Part shown: one piece after another, positions 1-5,897 of the stretch
How the letters are laid out: each line of letters starts with the position of its first letter
Numbering within the stretch: position 1 is the first letter of the stretch
Source: RGIG4140 sp045532865
GTDB lineage: Bacteria; Pseudomonadota; Alphaproteobacteria; CAAHEQ01; UBA3637
Reading direction: 5' to 3'
Assembly: GCA_045532865.1 (NCBI GenBank)
Contig: JAZSGT010000004.1
Location: 1 to 7,609, forward strand
Length of the DNA stretch: 7,609 nt
Position numbers and translations under genes: made by a program
The notes under the pieces: generated by a model
Database searches by the model: none
What the model saw: the letters and a program-made list of their open reading frames with translations, nothing else
Told to the model about the DNA's origin: nothing

Positions 1-736
1 GTTTGAAGAAGAAAAAAAACAAAATTTCAAACAAGCTGAAAAATGGCGTCAACAAGAGGAAAAACAAAAACAAGAGCGTTTAAGACAAAACCAGGAAGAT
101 GATGGGGATGATATTTGCTATACCTACCCAAATACATCTTCCCATGGTCCATATAAATTTTCACAACCTAAAAAAACTGCATATGACAGACTGCCTAACA
201 ACGAGAAACAAATGGTTATAGAGTATTCCATCAACCATTCAAAAAATTGTAAAGATCTTGTCCCTAAAAAAATTGCCAGCCGAATATTAGGTGTCAGCTC
301 CCTCATTGCGTTTGTGGTTTGCTCTGCATCTAATGTAAATGAATACACCACATTTGGACTTTTAGCATTAGCTGCTTCTGCAGGCTACTACTACGCCAGA
401 ACCTGTGAGTGCGATGCTGAAAATAAAGGAATTAAAAAACTGACCAAAAGTTTTCCTGAACTTAAACCAGATAAAGAAGATCAAAAAGATATTCAACTAA
501 ACGATGCTGCAAGATTAATTACCTTTCTTCTTTTTGCAGGAAGTTTTTATTTTTCCTCAGATGTAAAAGAAGGCCAATTTTCTTCACTAGACTTTTTAAA
601 GCTTGCCTGTTTCAGTCTTGTCTATCAAGTCATTTCAAATGGATTTAAAGATGATTCAACCAAAATATATTTAAAAAAAGTTCCAACAAGGATGCTCAAA
701 GTAGTCCTCCAACAACTCAAAGAATATGATAACTAA
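1..736 (+). CDS. Four-segment membrane protein, 5'-truncated, diverged member of the paralogue array
   Basis: The reading frame is open from the left edge: base 1 ends a codon and full codons start at base 2, giving 244 residues before TAA. The internal ATG at 212 has no ribosome binding site and lies within this frame, so the true start is upstream of the window. The visible N-terminus (about 40 residues) is rich in Glu, Lys, Gln and Arg and resembles a coiled coil. It is followed by a linker and then four hydrophobic stretches, beginning near RILGVSSLIAFVV, TFGLLALAASAGYYYA, ARLITFLLFAGSFYF and FLKLACFSLVYQ. The loop after segment 2 contains C-E-C and DAENK; the AENK-like loop and the terminal VYQ match the type A proteins downstream. 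Gene 792-1565 follows after 55 bases. Function is unknown; membership of the family is inferred from layout and short motifs, not close identity. Confidence 0.8.
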   Translation, partial: FEEEKKQNFKQAEKWRQQEEKQKQERLRQNQEDDGDDICYTYPNTSSHGPYKFSQPKKTAYDRLPNNEKQMVIEYSINHSKNCKDLVPKKIASRILGVSSLIAFVVCSASNVNEYTTFGLLALAASAGYYYARTCECDAENKGIKKLTKSFPELKPDKEDQKDIQLNDAARLITFLLFAGSFYFSSDVKEGQFSSLDFLKLACFSLVYQVISNGFKDDSTKIYLKKVPTRMLKVVLQQLKEYDN

Positions 737-791
737 TTTTTTTATAACTCAACACAAAACAGTAAATTAACTTTATGAAAGTGAAATAACC

Positions 792-1565
792 ATGGAATAC
801 ACAGCCAGACATAACCACGACAGAAATTGCGAAAGCATTAGAAACTCAGACCTTCCTGATGATGAAAAACAATCTTTAATAGATGCAGAAAATAACCATC
901 TTGGCTATGTTATAGAAACAGAAAGAAGAAAAAAAGGAGCAGAAAATAACGACTCATCTTCATCAACAAGTAGCTCAACTACTATCTACGTTCCTTCATC
1001 CTCAAGCAGTAGTAATGATGATGATTTTGATGAAAAGTTAGAAGAATTCCTCACAAATACTGCCAAAGTACTTGCAAAATTAATTACGCCTGTTGCCAAG
1101 CTCCTTCCCCCTTGTATACTTGGATGTATGTCTGCTAGCAATATAGAAAGTGTTAAAAAGGAAATTGATTTTGAAAAACACTTATTAGAAGATGTGGAAA
1201 AGTTAAATGTTTTTGAAAAACTCTCATTTGACATTGCTTCAGCAACTCCTCAAATAGCCATAGGATGTTGCGCTGCTTGGGGCGCTTTAAGTTTGGTTGG
1301 AACTTATTTAAGTTACAAAGGCAAAGAGCTCTCTGAAATTTCAGACCCTGACAAAACAAAACTCAACTTAGTTAGATTACAACAAGTTGCAGCTTTGGCT
1401 TGTCTTGGTTTTGTTTTTTATAACACAATAGAATCTTTAGATCACAACCCTTCCCTTAAACAAAAAACAGATGCCCTTTTAATCGTGAGTGCAGCTGGCC
1501 TTGCCTATCAAGGCTGCTCTTGCTATTTAAAAAACAAAAAAATCAGAATCTATGAATCATCATAA
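792..1565 (+). CDS. Type B array protein: N-terminal helical module plus C-terminal multi-segment membrane domain
   Basis: This 257-residue protein is not a family I recognise. Residues 1-50 form a charged helical module (MEYTA start, N-S at 18-19) shared with genes 3083-3517 and 5022-5798. Residues 54-78 are a Ser/Asp-rich low-complexity linker. Hydrophobic stretches follow at about 93-114, 150-174, 193-212 and 227-247. The last carries GLAYQ and then C-S-C-Y-L-K and a basic tail. The closest relative here is 5022-5798, which shares K-L-(L/I)-P-P, the C-A-(A/V)-W-(G/A)-A-L-S-L core, QQ-(V/L)-(V/A)-ALAC-(L/I)-G and the YQ-x-CSCYLK ending. The ribosome binding site is weak (GAAAGTGA just upstream), but the conserved M-x-YTA start supports ATG at 792. 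The next gene starts 12 bases after the stop, so the two are probably co-transcribed. It is probably an inner-membrane protein of unknown role. Confidence 0.88.
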   Translation: MEYTARHNHDRNCESIRNSDLPDDEKQSLIDAENNHLGYVIETERRKKGAENNDSSSSTSSSTTIYVPSSSSSSNDDDFDEKLEEFLTNTAKVLAKLITPVAKLLPPCILGCMSASNIESVKKEIDFEKHLLEDVEKLNVFEKLSFDIASATPQIAIGCCAAWGALSLVGTYLSYKGKELSEISDPDKTKLNLVRLQQVAALACLGFVFYNTIESLDHNPSLKQKTDALLIVSAAGLAYQGCSCYLKNKKIRIYESS

Positions 1566-1577
1566 GGAATAAATCAA

Positions 1578-2231
1578 ATGAACAAAAAAACATCTCAAAA
1601 AGAAATTAAAAACCAAGAAGACTTCTTGAACAAAAACTTTGACCATGACGTGGATATTGATGAGTACACAACCTCGGGCTGTATCGCCAATACACCGTAT
1701 GAAAATGAGGTTAAGGGGTACCCTACTCAGCAAAAAGGTGAATATTCTGACATTACTTTAGATGCTGAAAGTTTAACCCCAATAACTTCTCATATTTTGC
1801 CAACATTAACAGGATTATACGCCATTTCTGCTATTGCAGCTTCAGATTGGATACATGCATCAATGACAAGTTATATGTCATTTTTACTCAGCGCTGGAGC
1901 TTTTTCTTTGCGCTCTTTTAGCAAGTTTCTATCTGCTGAAAATAAAAATCTTAATACCAGCGACATTGATACTTCTGACAAAAAAAAGATAAATAAGCTA
2001 ACCATGGCTCATTTTGCCACTTTTGTGTGTTTGGGTCTTGTTGTCGCAGATAGATTGTCAACTCTTCAAACAGCTAAAAACACACTTGAAAAACTTGATC
2101 AAGAAGCGCTTATTATTGCCGGTAGTTGCCTTGTTTATCAGATGGCTGCCATTGGCATTAAAATGGCAAAATCAAGCCTTTTTGCTGACAACTCTACTAA
2201 CAATCATTTTGGCAGGACAAGAGATTATTAA
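1578..2231 (+). CDS. Type A array protein: four-segment membrane protein
   Basis: This 217-residue protein has no recognised family. Residues 1-65 are hydrophilic and probably disordered or helical. Hydrophobic segments lie at about 70-89, 95-113, 141-160 and 176-194. Segment 1 contains ITSHILPTLTGLYA, which is identical in gene 4365-5000. The loop after segment 2 has SAENK (SGENK in the paralogue), segment 3 starts LTMAHF (LTAAHI in the paralogue), and segment 4 ends LVYQMAAIGIKMAK (AYQLAAIGIKKAK in the paralogue). These blocks define type A. The ribosome binding site TAAGGA at 1563-1568 overlaps the stop codon of the preceding type B gene, a sign of translational coupling. An out-of-frame open stretch (2014-2289) overlaps its end but looks like a shadow. 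Function is unknown; the cytoplasmic membrane is the likely location. Confidence 0.88.
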   Translation: MNKKTSQKEIKNQEDFLNKNFDHDVDIDEYTTSGCIANTPYENEVKGYPTQQKGEYSDITLDAESLTPITSHILPTLTGLYAISAIAASDWIHASMTSYMSFLLSAGAFSLRSFSKFLSAENKNLNTSDIDTSDKKKINKLTMAHFATFVCLGLVVADRLSTLQTAKNTLEKLDQEALIIAGSCLVYQMAAIGIKMAKSSLFADNSTNNHFGRTRDY

Positions 2232-2319
2232 CAATATACTATATAAGAGAGTTAACCAAATGATAACAAAGAAAAAAAATCACAATTAACCCAAAAACTA
2301 TTTTTAAAAGGAGAAAAAC

Positions 2320-2700
2320 ATGTCAGATATGAATAGATATGAATATGAAAAAACAATGAATGCCCTTCGCAATTCAAGCTTAGACGATTCAACTAAATAC
2401 GATGCCATGTATGAAGTTGAAAAAGAATTTAATCGCCAAGAATGGATTAGAAACCACAACGCAGAACTTGAAAGACAGCATAATAGCAGATCATCAAATA
2501 ATTATACAGGCAATTCAGGCTGTTGCATCATTGGATTGATGTGCGTATTCACAGGACTTGCAAGTGTTGGCCTTGCAAAAAGTTTGTCAGACAATGCTCA
2601 AGTAAAGCAACCTGAACCTCAACCAGCAACGCTTGTGAGCAAAAGTAATGTAACACCAACTGCTCATAAAAACTTGATTGGCGAACATATTAAAAACTAA
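2320..2700 (+). CDS. Type C array protein: small protein with one hydrophobic segment and a conserved C-terminal tail
   Basis: This 126-residue protein starts behind a clear AAGGAG at 2308-2313. Residues 5-55 form a charged helical module with an N-S pair (18-19) that aligns with the N-termini of the type B proteins. Residues 65-86 are the signature segment (NSGCCIIGLM, then FTGLASVGLA). The segment ends in G-L-A followed by K-S, which satisfies the small-residue -3/-1 rule of signal peptidase I. The hydrophilic tail (87-126) contains a Pro/Gln stretch, L-V-S-K-S-N-V and K-N-L-I-G-E-H-I-K-N at the extreme C-terminus. Gene 2749-3048 repeats nearly all of this. It could be a single-pass membrane protein with its tail outside the cell, or a precursor of a released peptide; the sequence alone cannot decide. 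An 88-base gap precedes it, without a convincing promoter. Confidence 0.85.
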   Translation: MSDMNRYEYEKTMNALRNSSLDDSTKYDAMYEVEKEFNRQEWIRNHNAELERQHNSRSSNNYTGNSGCCIIGLMCVFTGLASVGLAKSLSDNAQVKQPEPQPATLVSKSNVTPTAHKNLIGEHIKN

Positions 2701-2748
2701 CAATTCAACAATCTAACACCATAAACAACAATATGAAAGGAGAAAAAC

Positions 2749-3048
2749 ATGAGTGATTTAGAAGATGAAATTGAACGTATAAAATATCAACGAAGTAAAG
2801 ATAAATTTGAAGCTGAACAAGAAGAAGCTAAAAGATTACAAAGATATAATGAACGCATGAGCAATTCAGGGTGTTGTATCATTGGATTGATGTGTATATT
2901 CACAGGACTTGCAAGTGTTGGCCTTGCAAATACACATTTTTCAAATAACGAACCATCAAAACAAGCTGAGCCTCAAAAACCAGCCATTGTTAGCAAAAAC
3001 AATGTGATAACTCCAAAAAACCTTAGTTGTGAACATACAAAAAATTAA
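2749..3048 (+). CDS. Type C array protein, shortest member
   Basis: This 99-residue protein has AAAGGAG at 2736-2742. The leader plus start codon matches that of gene 2320-2700 at 16 of 17 bases. The N-terminal part (1-38) is a short charged helix that lacks most of the longer module of its neighbours. Residues 39-60 are NSGCCIIGLMC, then FTGLASVGLA, differing from the upstream paralogue only by Ile for Val. The segment ends G-L-A before N-T, a plausible signal-peptidase-like site. The 39-residue tail has A-I-V-S-K-N-N-V-I-T and ends K-N-L-S-C-E-H-T-K-N; the tail cysteine is shared with gene 3721-4281. Spacing is 48 bases upstream and 34 downstream, consistent with one transcript. Function is unknown. 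The high similarity to 2320-2700 points to a recent duplication or gene conversion. Confidence 0.85.
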   Translation: MSDLEDEIERIKYQRSKDKFEAEQEEAKRLQRYNERMSNSGCCIIGLMCIFTGLASVGLANTHFSNNEPSKQAEPQKPAIVSKNNVITPKNLSCEHTKN

Positions 3049-3082
3049 TAAAATAAATACATTATAATAGGAAAGCAAAAAC

Positions 3083-3517
3083 ATGAGATACACTGCTCAA
3101 CGTGAATATGAAAAAAAATGCGAAGAAATTGAAAACTCAAATATGGACGAATATGAAAAAGCCAACGCACTTGCCGATGCCCAGATCGCACGTGATTACA
3201 TATTTGCAATGGAAGGTCGAAAAGAAAAAGAAAAAGAAAAAGAACAAGAACAACAAAACTATGGATATTCTAGTTCTGATTATGGATCTTCAAATTCTGG
3301 CTGTCTAATCGTTGGTTTGTTGACAATATTTACAGGTCTTACAAGTGTAGCTGTTGCAAAGTCCATTTCAAATACACCAGACCTCAAGCCTGAAAGAGTT
3401 CTTTCAGCTCCAATTGAAAACAAACAATCTAAAAGCGAAACAGCAACTCTTATCAGTAAACACAATGTAATAACAAACGCTAGCAAAAACTTAACAAATG
3501 AACATGTTAAGAACTAA
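3083..3517 (+). CDS. Type C array protein carrying the type B N-terminal module
   Basis: This 144-residue protein is preceded by AGGAAAG at 3069-3075. Residues 1-45 start MRYTA and carry N-S-N-M (18-21), matching the N-termini of the type B proteins (MEYTA and N-S-D-L; MIYTA and N-S-N-M). A Lys/Glu run (47-57) and a Tyr/Ser linker (60-70) follow. Residues 71-92 are the type C segment (NSGCLIVGLL, then FTGLTSVAVA), with Leu replacing the second Cys. The A-V-A before K-S is a textbook signal-peptidase-like site. The 52-residue tail keeps A-T-L-I-S-K-H-N-V-I-T and ends K-N-L-T-N-E-H-V-K-N. It is the last gene before the terminator at 3646-3689, so it probably closes the first transcription unit. 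Its hybrid architecture links the B and C classes. Confidence 0.85.
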   Translation: MRYTAQREYEKKCEEIENSNMDEYEKANALADAQIARDYIFAMEGRKEKEKEKEQEQQNYGYSSSDYGSSNSGCLIVGLLTIFTGLTSVAVAKSISNTPDLKPERVLSAPIENKQSKSETATLISKHNVITNASKNLTNEHVKN

Positions 3518-3569
3518 AAACAAATCTATGAAAAGAAAAATGCATGAAGAATTTTAAACAAAAAACCTT

Positions 3570-3583
3570 TTTTAACGTTAAAA
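3570..3583. promoter_or_regulatory. Perfect 14-bp palindrome, possible operator
   Basis: TTTTAACGTTAAAA is a perfect palindrome in the 203-base gap between the two halves of the array, 53 bases after the stop of gene 3083-3517. It could be a protein-binding site. It is AT-rich, no clear -35/-10 pair surrounds it, and chance symmetry is possible. Confidence 0.25.
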
Positions 3584-3645
3584 CTTGTCTTTTATGGAGA
3601 GGTTGTGTTTTTTGTTTTTTCATTCAAGCACAAAAATTGATTTTT

Positions 3646-3689
3646 AAAACCAACTACAACCTTTTAAAAAGATGTAGTTGGTTTTTTTT
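3646..3689 (+). terminator. Strong intrinsic terminator dividing the array
   Basis: A perfect 13-bp stem pairs AAAACCAACTACA (3646-3658) with its complement (3673-3685). The loop contains a further CTTTT/AAAAG pairing. A run of eight T follows at 3682-3689. It lies 128 bases beyond the stop of gene 3083-3517 and only 31 bases before the ATG at 3721, so it could end the first unit or attenuate transcription into the second. The rest of the gap (3518-3645) shows the palindrome at 3570-3583 and no supported gene. Confidence 0.9.
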
Positions 3690-3720
3690 ACTTTAGCATC
3701 AAAAAGGAATTAAAAAAGAT

Positions 3721-4281
3721 ATGGGTTATTATTTAGATTTAAAAGCTATGGTAGAAGACGCATTGTTACGTCGGGAATTAGGAGCTATTAGCGAAAGTAG
3801 ATATTGGCAAATTTTAGCTGAAGCCGAAGCTGAAGAAAGAAGACGCGACGCAGAAGCTGAAGAAAAAGAACGTAAAGAGCGTGAAAAAAAAGAACGGGAG
3901 GAACAAGAAGAAAAAGAACGTAAAGAACTGGAAGAAAAAAAACGTAAAGAGCGTGAAGAACTGGAAGAAAAAGAGCTTGAAGAAAAACACAAAAACCAAA
4001 ATTCATCAGGTTATTGGCTCAACTCAGGTTATTACATCATTGGATTGATGTGTGCCGTTGGTGCTCTTTCAAATGTTGCTCAAGCAAGTCCTAATTTATC
4101 AAATAAATTAGCACACAAAACCGACATTGTTCTTTTAGATAACACAAATATAAAAAAATCAAACACCTTTAATAAGCAAGAACAAAACAACAATGCAATA
4201 CCTCTCACAAGAAGCGTCATCTTATCAAGCCTTACCAAAAACTTGGGCTGTGAGCAGGCTAAAAAGCAAAATATAGCTTAA
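3721..4281 (+). CDS. Type C array protein with a long charged helix
   Basis: This 186-residue protein is the largest type C member. AAGGA at 3704-3708 is its ribosome binding site, with a rather long spacing of 12 bases. Residues 1-35 form a short helical hairpin-like region with L-L-R-R-E-L-G-A-I-S-E-S-R-Y-W, vaguely like a SHOCT hairpin (inference only). Residues 33-92 are almost entirely Glu, Lys, Arg and Ala, as in single alpha-helix or coiled-coil spacers. Residues 101-122 are the type C segment (NSGYYIIGLMC, then SNVAQA), with Tyr-Tyr replacing Cys-Cys. The segment ends A-Q-A before S-P, a strong signal-peptidase-like site. The 64-residue tail is Asn/Lys-rich and retains R-S-V-I-L-S-S and T-K-N-L-G-C-E-Q-A-K-K near its end, a diverged form of the conserved tail. 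It is the first gene after the terminator. Function is unknown. Confidence 0.83.
   Translation: MGYYLDLKAMVEDALLRRELGAISESRYWQILAEAEAEERRRDAEAEEKERKEREKKEREEQEEKERKELEEKKRKEREELEEKELEEKHKNQNSSGYWLNSGYYIIGLMCAVGALSNVAQASPNLSNKLAHKTDIVLLDNTNIKKSNTFNKQEQNNNAIPLTRSVILSSLTKNLGCEQAKKQNIA
3817..3990 (+). repeat. Glu/Lys/Arg-coding low-complexity repeat
   Basis: This purine-rich tract within the 3721 gene encodes its charged helix. A 20-base unit, GAAGAAAAAGAACGTAAAGA, occurs at 3859-3878 and again at 3907-3926, exactly 48 bases (16 codons) later, with degenerate copies around. Length variation by slippage or unequal crossover is expected here. The open antisense frames in this stretch are composition artefacts. 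Confidence 0.75.
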
Positions 4282-4364
4282 GAAAAAAACATATAACAAA
4301 ATATAATTAATTTGAAAAATAATATAGTTATAACAAGAAATTAAAGCACTGCATAAGGAAAAAA

Positions 4365-5000
4365 ATGATATATCCAAACACAAAAGAAGGTGATGAACAA
4401 CGCGAAAAAGATAGAGAAAATTATCTTGTTAAAAATAGGTTTATCACCATTGAGGGTCATCCAGCAACACCTGAACCAAAACCTACCCCCCAGCCAGAAC
4501 CAAAATGTAATACAATATCATATACTTCAGAGACAAATTCTGGACCTTTGTTTCCTGATTTAGATGAAAAATATCTAACTTATGATTTAGAAAGCATCCC
4601 ACCAATCACAAGCCACATTCTACCAACACTCACAGGGTTATACGCTCTTTTAGCAGTTCTAGGTGATTCAAATACTCAGATTGAAAATTGGCTCACTCTT
4701 GCAGCCAGTGGCACTGGCATTGCCCTTCGTTTCTTAAGCAAATATTATTCAGGTGAAAATAAAGAATATGGGTATTTCAGTTCAAATCCAAAAGAGAATT
4801 CAAAAATTATAGGATTAACAGCTGCTCATATTGGAAGTCTGCTCTGTTTTGCTTACGTTATAAATAACAGTTTTTTTAAATTAAACACTGATGCTAGTAC
4901 GCTTAAAAAAGAAATGCTTGTTGTTTCAGGGGCATATTGTGCCTATCAACTAGCTGCCATTGGCATTAAAAAAGCAAAACTTAGAATTCGAGAATATTAA
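4365..5000 (+). CDS. Type A array protein: four-segment membrane protein with Pro-rich linker
   Basis: This 211-residue protein is the paralogue of 1578-2231. TAAGGA at 4354-4359 is the ribosome binding site. Residues 1-30 are charged and start MIYPN. Residues 33-46 are a Pro/Glu/Lys linker of the x-P-E-P-K-P type, which often spans periplasm or acts as a stiff spacer. Hydrophobic segments lie at about 81-100, 108-124, 149-168 and 184-201. Segment 1 contains ITSHILPTLTGLYA, identical to the paralogue; SGENK follows segment 2; LTAAHI opens segment 3; AYQLAAIGIKKAK closes segment 4 and a short basic tail ends the protein. The N-terminal third is unrelated to that of its paralogue, so the membrane domain is the conserved part. 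The type B gene follows after 21 bases and is probably co-transcribed. Function is unknown. Confidence 0.88.
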   Translation: MIYPNTKEGDEQREKDRENYLVKNRFITIEGHPATPEPKPTPQPEPKCNTISYTSETNSGPLFPDLDEKYLTYDLESIPPITSHILPTLTGLYALLAVLGDSNTQIENWLTLAASGTGIALRFLSKYYSGENKEYGYFSSNPKENSKIIGLTAAHIGSLLCFAYVINNSFFKLNTDASTLKKEMLVVSGAYCAYQLAAIGIKKAKLRIREY

Positions 5001-5021
5001 ACTAAATAAAAGGAAAAAAAA

Positions 5022-5798
5022 ATGATATATACAGCAAATGAAAATTATAGCAGAGCACTTGATGAAATCAATAATTCTAATATGAGTGAAGAGGAAAAAG
5101 AAGCTGCTCGATATTTGGCTAAAAAAGAGCGAGATGCCATTATAGCAGAAGAAATCAAACGCAGAAATAAACAAAAACCAACAAACACCGTTTCAAGTGG
5201 CAGTTCTGGTTGGACAATCACAAGCTCTGGCAGTGGCTCTAGCTCAATGAGCTTAGGAAATAAACTTGATAAACTTGCCCTTGATTTGATAGAAGGTTTT
5301 TATCATATTGGAAAATTAATCCCCCCTCTTTTGGTTGCAACAAGAGCTTCTATAAATTTAGATCACATAGCTAATGCAAATAACATTGAGAAGGTATTCA
5401 TGGATCCAACCACAAGCAAAATTAGCATGGGCTTATGCGCTGTTTGGGCTGCTCTTAGTTTATACGGAAGTCATTTAACTGATAAAAACAAAAAAATCAA
5501 AAAAAGCGACTATGGTTTTAACCCTCCAGAAATTAAATGGATTGGCGTTCAACAGTTGGTTGCCCTTGCCTGCATTGGATATATATTCTTCCACTCACTG
5601 GAGCAATTTAGCAATTTAGATAGAGAAATCAAAACACCAAGTGAAAAAATTGAGTTATCCGCAAGCAACCCTGTTAATAAAGAAACAAATGCCGTTTTTT
5701 TAATGGCTGCAGCAGGTCTTGCCTATCAAGTTTGCTCATGTTATTTGAAACACAAAAAAATAAGCATAAGAGAAAATTATCATCACATCTTTGATTAA
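5022..5798 (+). CDS. Type B array protein: N-terminal helical module plus C-terminal multi-segment membrane domain
   Basis: This 258-residue protein is the paralogue of 792-1565. AAAAGGA at 5008-5014 is the ribosome binding site. Residues 1-50 are the shared module (MIYTA, N-S-N-M at 18-21, then E-E-E-K and a basic end). Residues 57-77 are a Ser/Gly linker. Hydrophobic stretches lie at about 92-110 (moderate), 134-151, 173-191 and 224-241, with K-L-I-P-P-L-L, GLCAVWAALSLYG, QQLVALACIG and AAAGLAYQVCSCYLK as landmarks shared with the paralogue. Compared with that copy, the loop between the last two segments is longer (about 192-223). It is the last gene of the array; the next gene lies beyond a promoter and inverted repeat. 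It is probably an integral membrane protein whose substrate or partner cannot be named. Confidence 0.88.
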   Translation: MIYTANENYSRALDEINNSNMSEEEKEAARYLAKKERDAIIAEEIKRRNKQKPTNTVSSGSSGWTITSSGSGSSSMSLGNKLDKLALDLIEGFYHIGKLIPPLLVATRASINLDHIANANNIEKVFMDPTTSKISMGLCAVWAALSLYGSHLTDKNKKIKKSDYGFNPPEIKWIGVQQLVALACIGYIFFHSLEQFSNLDREIKTPSEKIELSASNPVNKETNAVFLMAAAGLAYQVCSCYLKHKKISIRENYHHIFD

Positions 5799-5826
5799 AT
5801 TTTTTAAGTGTTAAAATTTCCCCTCG

Positions 5827-5857
5827 CCTATTTTAATTGACAGATAATTAAAATAGG
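5827..5857. repeat. 12-bp perfect inverted repeat, possible operator or weak terminator
   Basis: CCTATTTTAATT (5827-5838) is repeated inverted at 5846-5857 around a 7-base loop. No T-run follows on either strand, so it is a poor intrinsic terminator. The left arm and loop contain the -35 box, and the right arm fills most of the spacer of the promoter for the PH-domain gene. This is a typical position for a repressor operator. Confidence 0.55.
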
Positions 5858-5865
5858 GGTAAAAT
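5837..5865 (+). promoter_or_regulatory. Sigma-70-type promoter of the PH-domain gene
   Basis: TTGACA (5837-5842), a 17-base spacer and TAAAAT (5860-5865) form a near-consensus promoter. Transcription would begin near 5872, leaving a short leader with AAGGAGG at 5884-5890, seven bases before ATG 5898. It overlaps the inverted repeat at 5827-5857 and separates this gene from the array. Confidence 0.72.
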
Positions 5866-5897
5866 ATATGTATATATACATTTAAGGAGGTTATTTT

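Noticed and set aside
774..788. Four-codon upstream frame ATG AAA GTG AAA, then stop, before the 792 gene
   Set aside because: Too short to judge and equally explained as the weak ribosome binding region.
2014..2289. 91-codon open frame overlapping the end of gene 1578-2231 and running into the gap
   Set aside because: It has no ribosome binding site, lies mostly out of frame inside a gene with clear paralogue support, and its Leu/Lys-rich product looks like a frame-shifted reading of the membrane segments.
3063..3068. Perfect TATAAT before gene 3083-3517
   Set aside because: There is no -35 match at 16-18 bases, and the ribosome binding site begins at the next base, leaving almost no leader.
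3594..3647. 17-codon frame between the array halves
   Set aside because: Composition is T-run driven, it has no ribosome binding site at a proper distance and it resembles no other product here.
3729..4006. Several long antisense open frames rich in Ser, Phe and Arg
   Set aside because: They are the complement of the Glu/Lys/Arg repeat of gene 3721-4281, which lacks stops in all antisense frames because of its composition.
5797..5819. AAATTTT/AAAATTT inverted repeat at the stop of gene 5022-5798
   Set aside because: Only A-T pairs and no T-run; such symmetry is common by chance in this AT-rich DNA.
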